Under the pieces are notes generated by a model. It ran no database searches and was not told where the DNA came from. It was given only the letters and a program-made list of their open reading frames with translations. Position numbers and translations under genes: made by a program. A stretch of DNA of 64,000 bases, from assembly GCF_003966265.1 (NCBI RefSeq), contig NZ_RXNV01000002.1, positions 736,877-800,876 of the forward strand, given 5' to 3'. This document shows positions 56,388 through 63,793 of this stretch, piece by piece; position 1 is the first letter of the stretch; every line of letters starts with the position of its first letter. The DNA is from Shewanella atlantica (GTDB lineage Bacteria > Pseudomonadota > Gammaproteobacteria > Enterobacterales > Shewanellaceae).

Positions 56388-58139
56388 ATGAAAATAAAAC
56401 AAAATCTTGGCGAGTCACTCTATATCGACGATCCGACGAGCAGTTCATCACTCGTGGCTACCGCAGGTCAATTTATGGCTATTATCATTACCTTAGGCCT
56501 GTTTAGCATGATCTCCTCTATCTTAGTGACCGAGAGTCTCAGTGGGGATGCGGAGCAGATAAACAGAGCCGGCGCGATGAGAATGCAGGCCATACGGGTC
56601 TCACGGGCTAATTTGATCGCCCAAGATGCCAGCCTGCCGATTCTGTCTCAAGAGATCCGGGTCTTTGAAAACAAACTGTCCCACCTGTTCTTTGGCGGAA
56701 TAGCCAGTACCATAGATAATCCTGAGGTGATCGCCCAGCATCAGAAAATTGTGTCTGTGTGGGAGTCAATCAAGCAATCCCCCCAAACTACGTCTGTGGA
56801 AGAGTTCGATCGCTTCACTGTGAAAATAGACAAACTAGTCAGCCTGTTACAGATGGAGTCGGAGAAAAAATTGAGCCTGTTGCGCCTAATTCAGGGTATC
56901 ACCCTCTTCTCTATTCTTATCGTCAGCGCATTCGTGCTGTTTAAGCTCAATCGATCGCTGATAACCCCGCTTAAACAACTGGTCAGGGTCGCCGCAGAAG
57001 CCGGTAAAGGCAACTTCAATATCAAGGTCGACCATATCGCCGACAATGAGTTAGGCCTGCTGTCTCGCACCATAGGCCATATGTCGAAACAACTTGAAAG
57101 TACCTATCAGGAATTTGAAGATCGGGTAGATAAAAAGACCCAGGAGCTCACCCAGAGCAACCAGTCACTCGAAGTCTTGTATCGCGCCGCAAGTAACTTA
57201 TCTAACTATGAATATCATCAGATCGATCAGAAGATAATTCAGGAACTGGTACAGGTACTCGGTTTCGGCAAGGTCTCGATAGTGCTCTGCGAGAAGAGTG
57301 TCAATAATCTTGTTTTTTACAAGGCCAGAACCAACACCATAGATCATCAGCACATGGACGTTCACCAGTTTGTATTAGAAAAGCGTGGACGCTTTTTTGG
57401 CGATATCGTATGGCAGGTCCCCAAGCATGAGACCCCCGAGGAGTGGCAGAAACAGTTGTTGCAGGCCATGGCTGACATCGTCGCGACCGCTATCGAGCTG
57501 GAGCAGAAGAAAAACAGCGAAAACCGGTTACTTATTGCCGAGGAACGCGCCGTTATCGCCCGGGAGTTACATGATTCTCTGGCCCAGTCGCTGTCATTTC
57601 TTAAGGTTCAGATGAGCCTGCTGACCCGCAAGATGCAAAAAGGACTCCCCGAAGAGCAGGTCAATGAAACCATAAATGATATCAAGCAAGGTTTGAATAA
57701 TGCCTACCTTCAGCTAAGAGAACTACTAACTACTTTCAGGCTTAAACTCGATGATCCCTCCCTGGAAAATGCCCTGCAGGGCACAGTCGCCGAGTTCGCC
57801 GAAAAGTGCCAACATGGCATTGAATTAAAATTTGAAATCCCGCAAAATTATCTGACAGCGAATCAGGAAATACACGTGCTGCAGATCATTCGGGAGAGTT
57901 TATCGAATGTGCATCGACATGCAGATGCAAGCTTAGCCGGCGTCAATCTGATCAAAGAGGATGACAAGATTAAGCTGGAAATATGGGATGACGGTAAGGG
58001 TCTGCCGACCAACCTTGAACAGCAGGGTCATTTTGGTTTAGGCATCATGAAAGAGCGCGCTAAGTCACTCAACTCTGTTTTGAACTTCAAGCCCAACTCA
58101 CCGACCGGCACTAAGGTGTTGCTGGAGTTCATACATTAG
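56388..58139 (+). CDS. narX: nitrate/nitrite sensor histidine kinase (NarX/NarQ family)
   Basis: A 583-residue membrane kinase. TM1 is at about 27-48, the periplasmic P-box that binds nitrate/nitrite is AEQINRAGAMRMQAIR (55-70), TM2 is at about 170-192 and a HAMP domain follows. A GAF-like central region (about 270-380) precedes a HisKA_3 domain with the phosphorylated His in ARELHDSLAQSLSFLK and a HATPase with NVHRHADA, DDGKG and GHFGLGIMKERA. NarX's cysteine-rich central module is not seen, so it may be closer to NarQ. ATG 56388 chosen; TTG 56364 is possible. Pairs with the regulator gene 107 bases downstream. Confidence 0.9.
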   Translation: MKIKQNLGESLYIDDPTSSSSLVATAGQFMAIIITLGLFSMISSILVTESLSGDAEQINRAGAMRMQAIRVSRANLIAQDASLPILSQEIRVFENKLSHLFFGGIASTIDNPEVIAQHQKIVSVWESIKQSPQTTSVEEFDRFTVKIDKLVSLLQMESEKKLSLLRLIQGITLFSILIVSAFVLFKLNRSLITPLKQLVRVAAEAGKGNFNIKVDHIADNELGLLSRTIGHMSKQLESTYQEFEDRVDKKTQELTQSNQSLEVLYRAASNLSNYEYHQIDQKIIQELVQVLGFGKVSIVLCEKSVNNLVFYKARTNTIDHQHMDVHQFVLEKRGRFFGDIVWQVPKHETPEEWQKQLLQAMADIVATAIELEQKKNSENRLLIAEERAVIARELHDSLAQSLSFLKVQMSLLTRKMQKGLPEEQVNETINDIKQGLNNAYLQLRELLTTFRLKLDDPSLENALQGTVAEFAEKCQHGIELKFEIPQNYLTANQEIHVLQIIRESLSNVHRHADASLAGVNLIKEDDKIKLEIWDDGKGLPTNLEQQGHFGLGIMKERAKSLNSVLNFKPNSPTGTKVLLEFIH

Positions 58140-58169
58140 CAAGATACATTAGCTTTATACATTAGTTGT
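58131..58169. repeat. 13-bp tandem repeat, three copies, spanning the sensor-kinase stop codon
   Basis: ATACATTAGCAAG, ATACATTAGCTTT and ATACATTAGTTGT start at 58131, 58144 and 58157. The TAG in the first copy is the stop codon of the kinase gene. Confidence 0.75.
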
Positions 58170-58246
58170 ACACTGGCTTTTACTTGAATCTATCGCTTTA
58201 TAAGCTGCTTCTAAGCGCCTTATTATTAGAATAAAGAAGATAAAAC

Positions 58247-58888
58247 ATGACTACAGCACAAATATTACTGGTCGATGATCACCCCACCCTGCGTCAAGGC
58301 TTAGCCCAACTGATTTCACTGGAAGATAACCTGGACGTTGTCGCTCAGGCGGGCTCGGGGGATGAGGCAATCAGCCTCGCCATTAAGCATGCGCCGGATC
58401 TGATCTTGCTCGATCTCAACATGAAGGGCCTAAGTGGCATAGACACCTTAATCGCCCTTAAACGCGCCGAAGTGCAGAGTAAAATCGTCATCTTCACCGT
58501 ATCAGACAGCGAAAGCGATGTGCTGCAGGCCATCAAGTTCAATACCGATGGTTACCTGTTAAAAGACTCAGAGCCTGAAGAGTTAATCGAGAAAATCAAT
58601 CTAGCCATACAGGGGGAGTTTGTGATCAGTAACCCTCTGACCCAAATTCTGGCAAGGTCGTTAAGACCCAACAGCAAGAAAGTCTCCCTGCTTGAAAATC
58701 TCACTCAGCGTGAGCTGCAAAACCTCAAGCTTATCGCCGCAGGCAAGAGCAACAAGGATATCGCCAACAAGCTAGGCATCGCCGAGACCACGGTTAAAGT
58801 TCACGTGAAGAACCTGCTTAAGAAGCTGGGGCTCAAGAGCCGGGTTGAGGCGGCGGTATGGGCGGTGGAGCATAAGATTAGCCATTAA
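58247..58888 (+). CDS. narL: response regulator, NarL/NarP family
   Basis: A 213-residue DNA-binding response regulator. The receiver domain (1-120) has Asp10-Asp11, the phosphorylated Asp56 in LLDLNMKG and the conserved Lys in YLLKDSEPEEL. A LuxR-type helix-turn-helix occupies about 150-205 (LTQRELQNLKLIAAGKSNKDIANKLGIAETTVKVHVKNLLKKLGL), whose TVKVHVKNLLKKL helix reads TACYYMT-type heptamers in E. coli NarL and NarP. NarL and NarP cannot be told apart by eye. It follows its sensor kinase and should control the divergent narK2-GHJI unit. Confidence 0.9.
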   Translation: MTTAQILLVDDHPTLRQGLAQLISLEDNLDVVAQAGSGDEAISLAIKHAPDLILLDLNMKGLSGIDTLIALKRAEVQSKIVIFTVSDSESDVLQAIKFNTDGYLLKDSEPEELIEKINLAIQGEFVISNPLTQILARSLRPNSKKVSLLENLTQRELQNLKLIAAGKSNKDIANKLGIAETTVKVHVKNLLKKLGLKSRVEAAVWAVEHKISH

Positions 58889-58922
58889 GTCTGAAGCCTT
58901 CGAATGTCTGCGGCCTTCGAAT
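58889..58922. repeat. 17-bp tandem repeat, two copies
   Basis: GTCTGAAGCCTTCGAAT (58889-58905) and GTCTGCGGCCTTCGAAT (58906-58922) follow directly on the stop codon of the regulator gene. Confidence 0.75.
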
Positions 58923-59296
58923 GAAAGCTGGTTGCATTTCTTCTCTGTTTTTTCGTATTGGCTAGTGTATTTGAAGGACGCTCCTTCATTGTTACCAAAC
59001 GCCTGCCCAGCGGGTGCTGTATAGGGATATACAAATGTCGTGGTCACATGGATGTGAATGAACGACGTATGTGCAGCTGCATTTACACTGGGTAATTTAC
59101 AAGATGGTCCCCTCTTCGATTAGGCTTTAATAGTTAGATACTACCTTCGGTATTCTTTATTGAGCTTTTGCAATCGGAAAATTGCAATTAATTAGGCTCA
59201 ATCAAAGCTGGCGTTATTTTCACACCGTGACGAATATAACTTCGCCATCATTTTCATCATCCCTGCAAATGCTGGGATCAGTTCTCCGTGGGTTTA
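58923..59296. other. gene-free gap between nar regulator and integron
   Basis: No gene is supported here. The gap contains ATCCC-TGCAAATGCT-GGGAT (59259-59278), a short REP-like palindrome, and a stretch around 58985-59070 that reads like an intergenic repeat common in Shewanella. It is the junction between core sequence and the integron, on the integrase 3' side. Confidence 0.4.
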
Positions 59297-60256
59297 TTAA
59301 AGATTATCCACTGGGCTGGTTGTTCCCGCATAATGTTGACCTAATACGTGAGTATATATCTGGGTAGTATTAAGATCATTATGCCCTAGTAACTCTTGTA
59401 CGGTTCTGATGTCTGTTCCTGTCTGTAATAGGTGTGTAGCAAACGAATGCCTAAATGTATGACAGTTAACTTTTTTCATGATTTGAGTCGACCTAACAGC
59501 TTTTTGAAGCGCTTTTCTTATAGTGCTGTCATGGCGATGATGTCTGCAGGGAATTTTTGTCACTGGATGCTCACATATATTACTTGATGGAAACAAAAAC
59601 ATCCAAGCAGGTTGCCGAAAAGCATTTGGATATTTTTTTCCTAAAGAATATGGAAGTGATGGACCAAACCCATTTTTATTATCTTTATTCTGTAACTCAA
59701 TCGCACTAGCTATGTAGCCAGCAAGCTTACTAGAACATGTTCGGCTTAGCAGTGTCTGCCTATCCTTATTTCCTTTCCCATCTCTGATAGTTATCGAGAG
59801 GTTATCTGTATTGATATCTTGTAGTCTTATCCTTAAACACTCATTGACCCTCATATCACTGCCGTAAAGCATTTCAATAACCAATTTTGCTGTTCCATCC
59901 ATATGTGACAATATCAGAGCCACCTCTTTAGAGGATAATACGACAGGTAAACTGCGTTGCTTTGTTGCTAAGCTAAACCCTAAGTCCCCTAAATCAATTT
60001 TGAGATACTGCTGATATAGGAAGGCTAATGAATTTAACGCTACTTTTTGAGTATTAATAGCCACATTTTGGCTGTTCGCCAACCAGCTCAAAAACGCCTT
60101 AACATCCGCAGAAACTAATGTCTCAGGGTGGGCTTTGTTATGAAAAAGTATGTAACGCTTCATCCAATACAGATAGGCTTTCTCTGTTCTCTGACTGTAT
60201 CCTCGTAGACGAATATCTTGTCTAACCGACTCTAAAAAAGGACTTGAAGTATTCAT
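59297..60256 (-). CDS. intI: integron integrase (IntI family tyrosine recombinase)
   Basis: Recombines attI and attC sites to insert and excise gene cassettes. The 319-residue protein has an N-terminal SAM-like domain and a catalytic domain with Arg136, Lys161-region GKGNKDR, His266-x2-Arg269 (HTFRH), His292 (LGHNDL) and the nucleophile Tyr301. The feature that separates IntI from XerC/D, an extra helix between motifs, is present at about 218-252 (LFPSS...[21 protein letters not shown]). One oddity is YGSDMR where YGTGLR is usual. The ATG at 60256 gives the normal length; TTG 60271 is possible. A LexA box lies upstream and the cassette array reads away from it. Confidence 0.95.
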   Translation of the reverse strand: MNTSSPFLESVRQDIRLRGYSQRTEKAYLYWMKRYILFHNKAHPETLVSADVKAFLSWLANSQNVAINTQKVALNSLAFLYQQYLKIDLGDLGFSLATKQRSLPVVLSSKEVALILSHMDGTAKLVIEMLYGSDMRVNECLRIRLQDINTDNLSITIRDGKGNKDRQTLLSRTCSSKLAGYIASAIELQNKDNKNGFGPSLPYSLGKKYPNAFRQPAWMFLFPSSNICEHPVTKIPCRHHRHDSTIRKALQKAVRSTQIMKKVNCHTFRHSFATHLLQTGTDIRTVQELLGHNDLNTTQIYTHVLGQHYAGTTSPVDNL

Positions 60257-60275
60257 TTGCCGCACCCGCAATTAA

Positions 60276-60291
60276 CTGTATATATATACAG
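60276..60291 (-). promoter_or_regulatory. LexA box of the integrase promoter
   Basis: CTGTATATATATACAG is a perfect, fully palindromic LexA site, 20 bases upstream of the intI start codon. On the minus strand TTGATT and TAATAC-like boxes lie just upstream, so LexA would block the promoter. SOS control of integron integrases is established for Vibrio and mobile integrons. Confidence 0.9.
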
Positions 60292-60389
60292 TATTATCTA
60301 GATTTCTGAAAAATCAAGACTAACCATTAATATACATTCACGCTTTACTATTGAGCTAAACTAAAAAGAGGTGTAAATTCAGCAAGATG

Positions 60390-60539
60390 AAAGTGTGCGT
60401 GCTTGAACTCTTTAGATAACAGGACGGGCAAAGTGTGCGACAAAGTTTTCCCCGAATGTGTATTGGTTACGATTTACAACGATTCAAGGTAACAAGTTGT
60501 TTTCATTTGAATTTTACGAGAGAATGCTTTGCACACTTT
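60390..60539. repeat. attI-region repeats (AAAGTGTGCG)
   Basis: AAAGTGTGCG occurs at 60390-60399 and 60430-60439, and its inverse GCACACTTT at 60531-60539. They lie between intI and the first core site, where attI accessory integrase-binding repeats would be. Role inferred from position only. Confidence 0.35.
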
Positions 60540-60550
60540 TACAACAGGCA

Positions 60551-60578
60551 TTGGCAAAGCGCGCATGCCCTATATTAA
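60551..60578 (+). promoter_or_regulatory. candidate cassette promoter
   Basis: TTGGCA (60551-60556) and TATTAA (60573-60578) with a 16-base spacer point into the cassette array, ending 3 bases before the attI core. Confidence 0.4.
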
Positions 60579-60581
60579 AAT

Positions 60582-60588
60582 GTTAGGT
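60582..60588 (+). other. attI core site / left boundary of cassette 1
   Basis: GTTAGGT fits the core GTTRRRY, with recombination expected between G60582 and T60583. Its reverse complement ACCTAAC opens the attC of cassette 1, as required for a real cassette. Confidence 0.8.
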
Positions 60589-60599
60589 GTTTATCGAGC

Positions 60600-60899
60600 A
60601 TGGAAGTTATCGAGAGAGTTGAGATACTCGAAAATAATCAATTGATAGTGGTTTTGGCTAGTGGCGGAGATCCTAGTTACCAATATATTTATCGTGAAGC
60701 TGCTGAAGTAAATTGGGACAACAATTTAAAAGCATTTAAATCTCCACCACCTAGAGAGTGGAGCCATTCAGATTGGTTTCATCACATCATCAAAGTCGCA
60801 AAGAATTGCAGTATTAATTTAAGTTTAAATAATGAAACAACTTGGGTTAATATCCCAAACAATGTTAAAGAACAAATGCTTGTGTGTAAAAACACCTAA
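60600..60899 (+). CDS. integron cassette 1 protein, unknown function
   Basis: A 99-residue soluble protein that I cannot assign. It starts 12 bases after the attI core and its TAA lies within the first heptamer of its attC, the tight packing expected of a cassette gene. The first half contains VLASGGDPSYQYIYREAAEVNWD and the second a Trp-rich part (REWSHSDWFHHIIKVA), then KNNETTWVNIP-like sequence; this looks like a family of small cassette proteins in marine integrons, but I cannot name it. No signal peptide or membrane segment. It is the best-placed cassette for expression. Confidence 0.8.
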   Translation: MEVIERVEILENNQLIVVLASGGDPSYQYIYREAAEVNWDNNLKAFKSPPPREWSHSDWFHHIIKVAKNCSINLSLNNETTWVNIPNNVKEQMLVCKNT

Positions 60900-60949
60900 C
60901 GAATAAGGATAGGCCGCGCGCAGCCGCGTCCTTATCCCGAGTGTTGAAC
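60894..60949 (+). other. attC site of cassette 1
   Basis: R'' ACCTAAC (60894-60900) and R' GTTGAAC (60943-60949) bound a 56-base imperfect palindrome; inside, ATAAGGA pairs with TCCTTAT around a GC-rich tip. Size and layout are those of a short attC. Confidence 0.85.
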
Positions 60950-61182
60950 AAGCCCGAGCTTGTTAGAAGTGATACCTTTATATAGTAAATATCGACGCAA
61001 GAACTTACGCAGGTGTTGGTGTGATGTAATAGGTTGCTATTTTTGTAAGTCACAGCGATCCCTTAGCATCGCTAGCTAATTAAGTAACGCTATAATATCA
61101 GTGTATTAACCACCCCTTTTCGTCCATCTTCGTCAATATCTCAAGTCTCAAATTCATGGCCTTTACCGCTTAAACAGCGGCG

Positions 61183-62271
61183 TTAGGCTGTGTTACTTAG
61201 TGGTGTTTTTAAGCTTGTCGGTCGTGCATGTATTCCGATAAATGACATAGGCTGATGGCAACATGGACAAGGTCGTATCGCTACAGCTCGTTTCACCTCA
61301 GGTACCATTTGAAATACCGCACCAGCGACAGCGAGCATAAGCTGTATCTGTTGCCTGAGCTTGCTGCAATTACCTCTCAACAGTCCATAATCTCTGACCC
61401 GCCGTAACCCTTTGGGTAATACGTGTTGCAGTACCAACCATAGAAACTTCACCGCAGGTAAAGTGCGTATTTCAGTGGTTTTGGTTTGGCTGTTTTGATA
61501 CTCGAAGCTGACTTGTTCATCGGTCGCACCGATGATGCTTTTGTCAGGGAGTACGCCGCGATAGAGATAGCGGGATAGGTATTTAAGTGCTGGCAGCCCT
61601 TTGCCAATATGCTGGCAGTCAACAACCCACCTCTTAGGGATGGCTGAAGGTAGCTTGATGTTGAGCTTATCAGCTAGTCGCTCTAGCAACCGTGCTCGCC
61701 ACACTGTGGCCAGATTAAAGTTGTTGAATAGGTATTTGCCTTTACTCTTGTGCCACTGTTTTCTGTCTTTATCGAAGCTGCCAGCTGGGATTATGAAATG
61801 AATATGCGGGTGTAGGTCACGCCGCCGATTGTGAGTATGTAGCACGCCCGTAAAACCAATTTCACCACCGAGTTGCTTCGAGTTTTTGGCAAATTCTTTT
61901 AGCACACTTGCAGCAACGGAGAACATAGCTTGATACATCACCTCAGGTTGATGTTTTGCAATGACTCGGAGCTCAAAAGGTAATGTAAAAGTCACCATGT
62001 AGTAATTAATGGGGAGTAGCTTAGCCTGCTATTTAGCAAGCCAGTCACTCGTGGTGTTGTGCAGGCATTGAGGACAACTGCGATGGCCGCAAGAGAGTGG
62101 GAAGTCAGCAGTATGTGTACAGCTCAGACACGCCCACCGACAGGTTCGCTCCGTATTGGTACGGCAGCTGAGCATAGCGTAAATAGCTTGCCGCATTGTC
62201 GTAGTAATTTGTTGCTCAAAAGCCTGGTTAAACTCATCAAGGTGGTCACGTAAAATATCGATGAACTTCAT
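61183..62271 (-). pseudogene. IS91-family transposase, interrupted by an in-frame TAG
   Basis: Rolling-circle HUH transposase. The N-terminal zinc finger (CRWACLSC...SCGHRSCPQC) lies in the first 80 codons, then TAG at 62029-62031 interrupts the frame between LAK and QAKLLPINYYMVTFTLPFELR-like sequence; no shift occurs. The rest has the HUH motif HPHIHFIIP and the two-tyrosine site KYLSRYLYRG. Relatives have a sense codon there, most simply CAG. Its ATG overlaps the stop of the recombinase gene. Either a dead gene, two separate fragments, or read through by an amber suppressor; a C-to-T decay event is most likely. Confidence 0.88.
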
Positions 62272-63158
62272 GAGCTACACTCCCACTTTAACACCAAACT
62301 GTCAGCGAGTTGGTTGATGGCCTCGACTGTATTCTTGCGAGTGATTTGAGTAAGCCGTGTATAACGTGCTGTGGTATTAAGGCTGTTGTGGCCGAGCAGG
62401 GTTTGAACTGAGCGCAGGTCTAGCCCTTGCTCCAGCAGGTGAGTGGCATAGCTGTGGCGTAGATTATGTGGGCTGATGGATTTATGAATGTTGCACTCAG
62501 TAATCACTCTTTTTAACGCCTTTTGAATGCCGCCTTTATCTATCAATGAATCAGGCTGGCTATCTTTACCAGGGAAAAGGATCTGAGGATGACGGTGGGT
62601 TTGCCAATAATATCGAAGTGCCAACAGGGTACGTTTAGGCAGAGGAACCAGTCTATCCTTGCCACCTTTGGCATTACGGACATGCACCTGCATCAACTGT
62701 GAATCGATATCTCCCACTTGCAATGAAATAGCTTCACCGAGACGCAAACCCATACTGTATAAGGTCAGAAAAAAGACCTGATATCGCAACTGACGGGTAA
62801 GGCTAATCACGATAGCCACTTCACAAGGCGTAAGAATATCGGGCAATCGCTTCACTTGTGGAGGCTTGACGATGTTGAGCCACTACCAGTTTTGGTTTAG
62901 CACGTGCCGATAGAAAAACTGGAGGCCGTTACGGTCGAGCTTAACGGTGCTCCATGAGTGTGATGCAATCAGTTGAGCAAAGTAGCGCTTCAAATCATCG
63001 GTGCTCAGGTTATCGGGGCAACAGTTAAAGTAAGCCGCAATACGTCGCACAGCTCGGCTATATGCATCGATGGTAGCGGGTCGCTTGTCTTGTAGTGTTA
63101 AGTTGGTAAGATGTTGTTCATAAAGAGAATCAAAGCGTTGCTGTTCAAATGTGTTCAT
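62268..63158 (-). pseudogene. IS91-associated tyrosine recombinase, interrupted by an in-frame TAG
   Basis: A phage-integrase-family protein of 296 codons. Residues 1-91 are the SAM-like DNA-binding domain (ATIDAYSRAVRRIAAYF, TVKLDRNGLQFFYRHVL). TAG at 62883-62885 follows NQNW; the same frame continues WLNIVKPPQVKRLPDIL and holds a complete catalytic domain: Arg in GLRLGEA, HNLRH, LGHNSLNTT and Tyr in ARYTRL. TAGGAG lies 8 bases before the ATG. Such recombinase genes precede the transposase in some IS91-type elements. The downstream half could restart at GTG 62855, but the DNA-binding domain would be lost. Confidence 0.87.
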
Positions 63159-63260
63159 GACAATACTCCTAGGTTAGCGCTCCAAATGGATCGCCTCTAG
63201 AAAGTATTTAGGATGGAAAAGCAAATAGGCTTGTTATCTCTTCTGCCGCAGAGCGGCTTC

Positions 63261-63364
63261 GTTCAACAAGCAATTAAAGCAGGACTTTTTACAGTTTGCT
63301 CGGTTCCGCTTCGCTACACAATTTTAGCAAACTAATAAAAAGCCCCTTAATGTGGGCGTTATGT
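63261..63364 (+). other. attC site of cassette 2 (long, VCR-like)
   Basis: R'' GTTCAAC (63261-63267) and R' GTTATGT (63358-63364) bound 104 bases that fold on themselves: CTTTTTA...GTTTGCT on the left pairs with AGCAAAC...TAAAAAG on the right. The CCCCTTAA...GGGCGTTATG right end resembles Vibrio repeat-type attC sites. Confidence 0.82.
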
Positions 63365-63379
63365 GTCAGAAGGAATGCA

Positions 63380-63742
63380 ATGACTCGAAGGTATTTAATA
63401 TTAGCTGAAGCTAAGTCAGCCTTATCAAGAAACAAAGAAATTGAAATCTTTCTAGGAGGCTTTCAAGTTGGTTCTAAAAACGCAATAAGGTGGGCTTCGT
63501 TTAGTGCTTCAAATCAGGAAGTCGTTGGTAATGTTTGGGAGGCCCTCGATGAGGGCAGCGAAGACTATCTCGATATTTATAGTTTTAGCCCTGTCTCTGG
63601 AGAATGGGATGAACCTGTTAAAAGTGTTTGTGCTTCAAGCTTAGAGCAAGTGCTTGAGGAACTAAGAGTTTCAAACTCAAGAATAGTTAATTCTGGTATC
63701 GTTCAAGATGAATATGCATCATACCTATCATCAAACACATAA
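63380..63742 (+). CDS. integron cassette 3 protein, unknown function
   Basis: A 120-residue soluble protein I do not recognise. The start is ATG 63380 with AAGGA upstream, 15 bases after the cassette core; the open frame to 63296 runs through the attC and is not used. The sequence has a central IFLGGFQVGSKNAIRWASFSAS segment, an acidic middle (EALDEGSEDYLDIYSFSP) and a helical C-terminus. Its TAA falls inside the R'' heptamer of its attC, as in cassette 1. No signal peptide, membrane helix or known motif. Confidence 0.78.
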   Translation: MTRRYLILAEAKSALSRNKEIEIFLGGFQVGSKNAIRWASFSASNQEVVGNVWEALDEGSEDYLDIYSFSPVSGEWDEPVKSVCASSLEQVLEELRVSNSRIVNSGIVQDEYASYLSSNT

Positions 63743-63793
63743 CCAGTTGCTCAAACATCGTTCCGGCCACTGCTGCTGAGCAAGGCGTTAAAT
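63737..63793 (+). other. attC site of cassette 3
   Basis: R'' ACATAAC (63737-63743), complementary to the left core GTTATGT, and R' GTTAAAT (63787-63793). Inside, TTGCTCA pairs with TGAGCAA. 57 bases, short attC type. Confidence 0.85.

Larger units (their letters stand above)
60950..63260 (-). mobile_element. IS91-family insertion sequence with tyrosine recombinase gene
   Basis: Transcribed leftward: a tyrosine recombinase and an HUH transposase, both with one internal stop. The 3' (oriIS) end is placed at 60950: GCTTGTT/AACAAGC form a perfect 7-bp hairpin (60947-60964), and the flank read on the minus strand is GTTC, the target next to oriIS in this family. The other (terIS) end is not sharply defined; a GCCGC-AGA-GCGGC hairpin at 63245-63257 suggests it lies close to 63260. 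No target duplication is expected for this rolling-circle family. Confidence 0.75.
60944..63358. mobile_element. integron cassette 2, occupied by an IS91-family element
   Basis: The left core GTTGAAC (60943) and the first heptamer of the right attC, GTTCAAC (63261-63267), are exact reverse complements, so this 2.4-kb stretch is one cassette unit. It contains no rightward gene; both its genes run leftward and belong to an IS91-type element. Confidence 0.7.

Noticed and set aside
56388..58888. Naming the pair NarQ-NarP with certainty
   Set aside because: P-box and domain plan fit both NarX and NarQ, and NarL and NarP cannot be separated by eye; symbols are given by type only.
59259..59278. CRISPR repeat
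   Set aside because: The palindrome occurs once here with no regular spacing and no cas genes in the window.
63296..63379. N-terminal extension of the cassette 3 gene
   Set aside because: It reads through the attC fold of cassette 2; ATG 63380 has a proper ribosome site.
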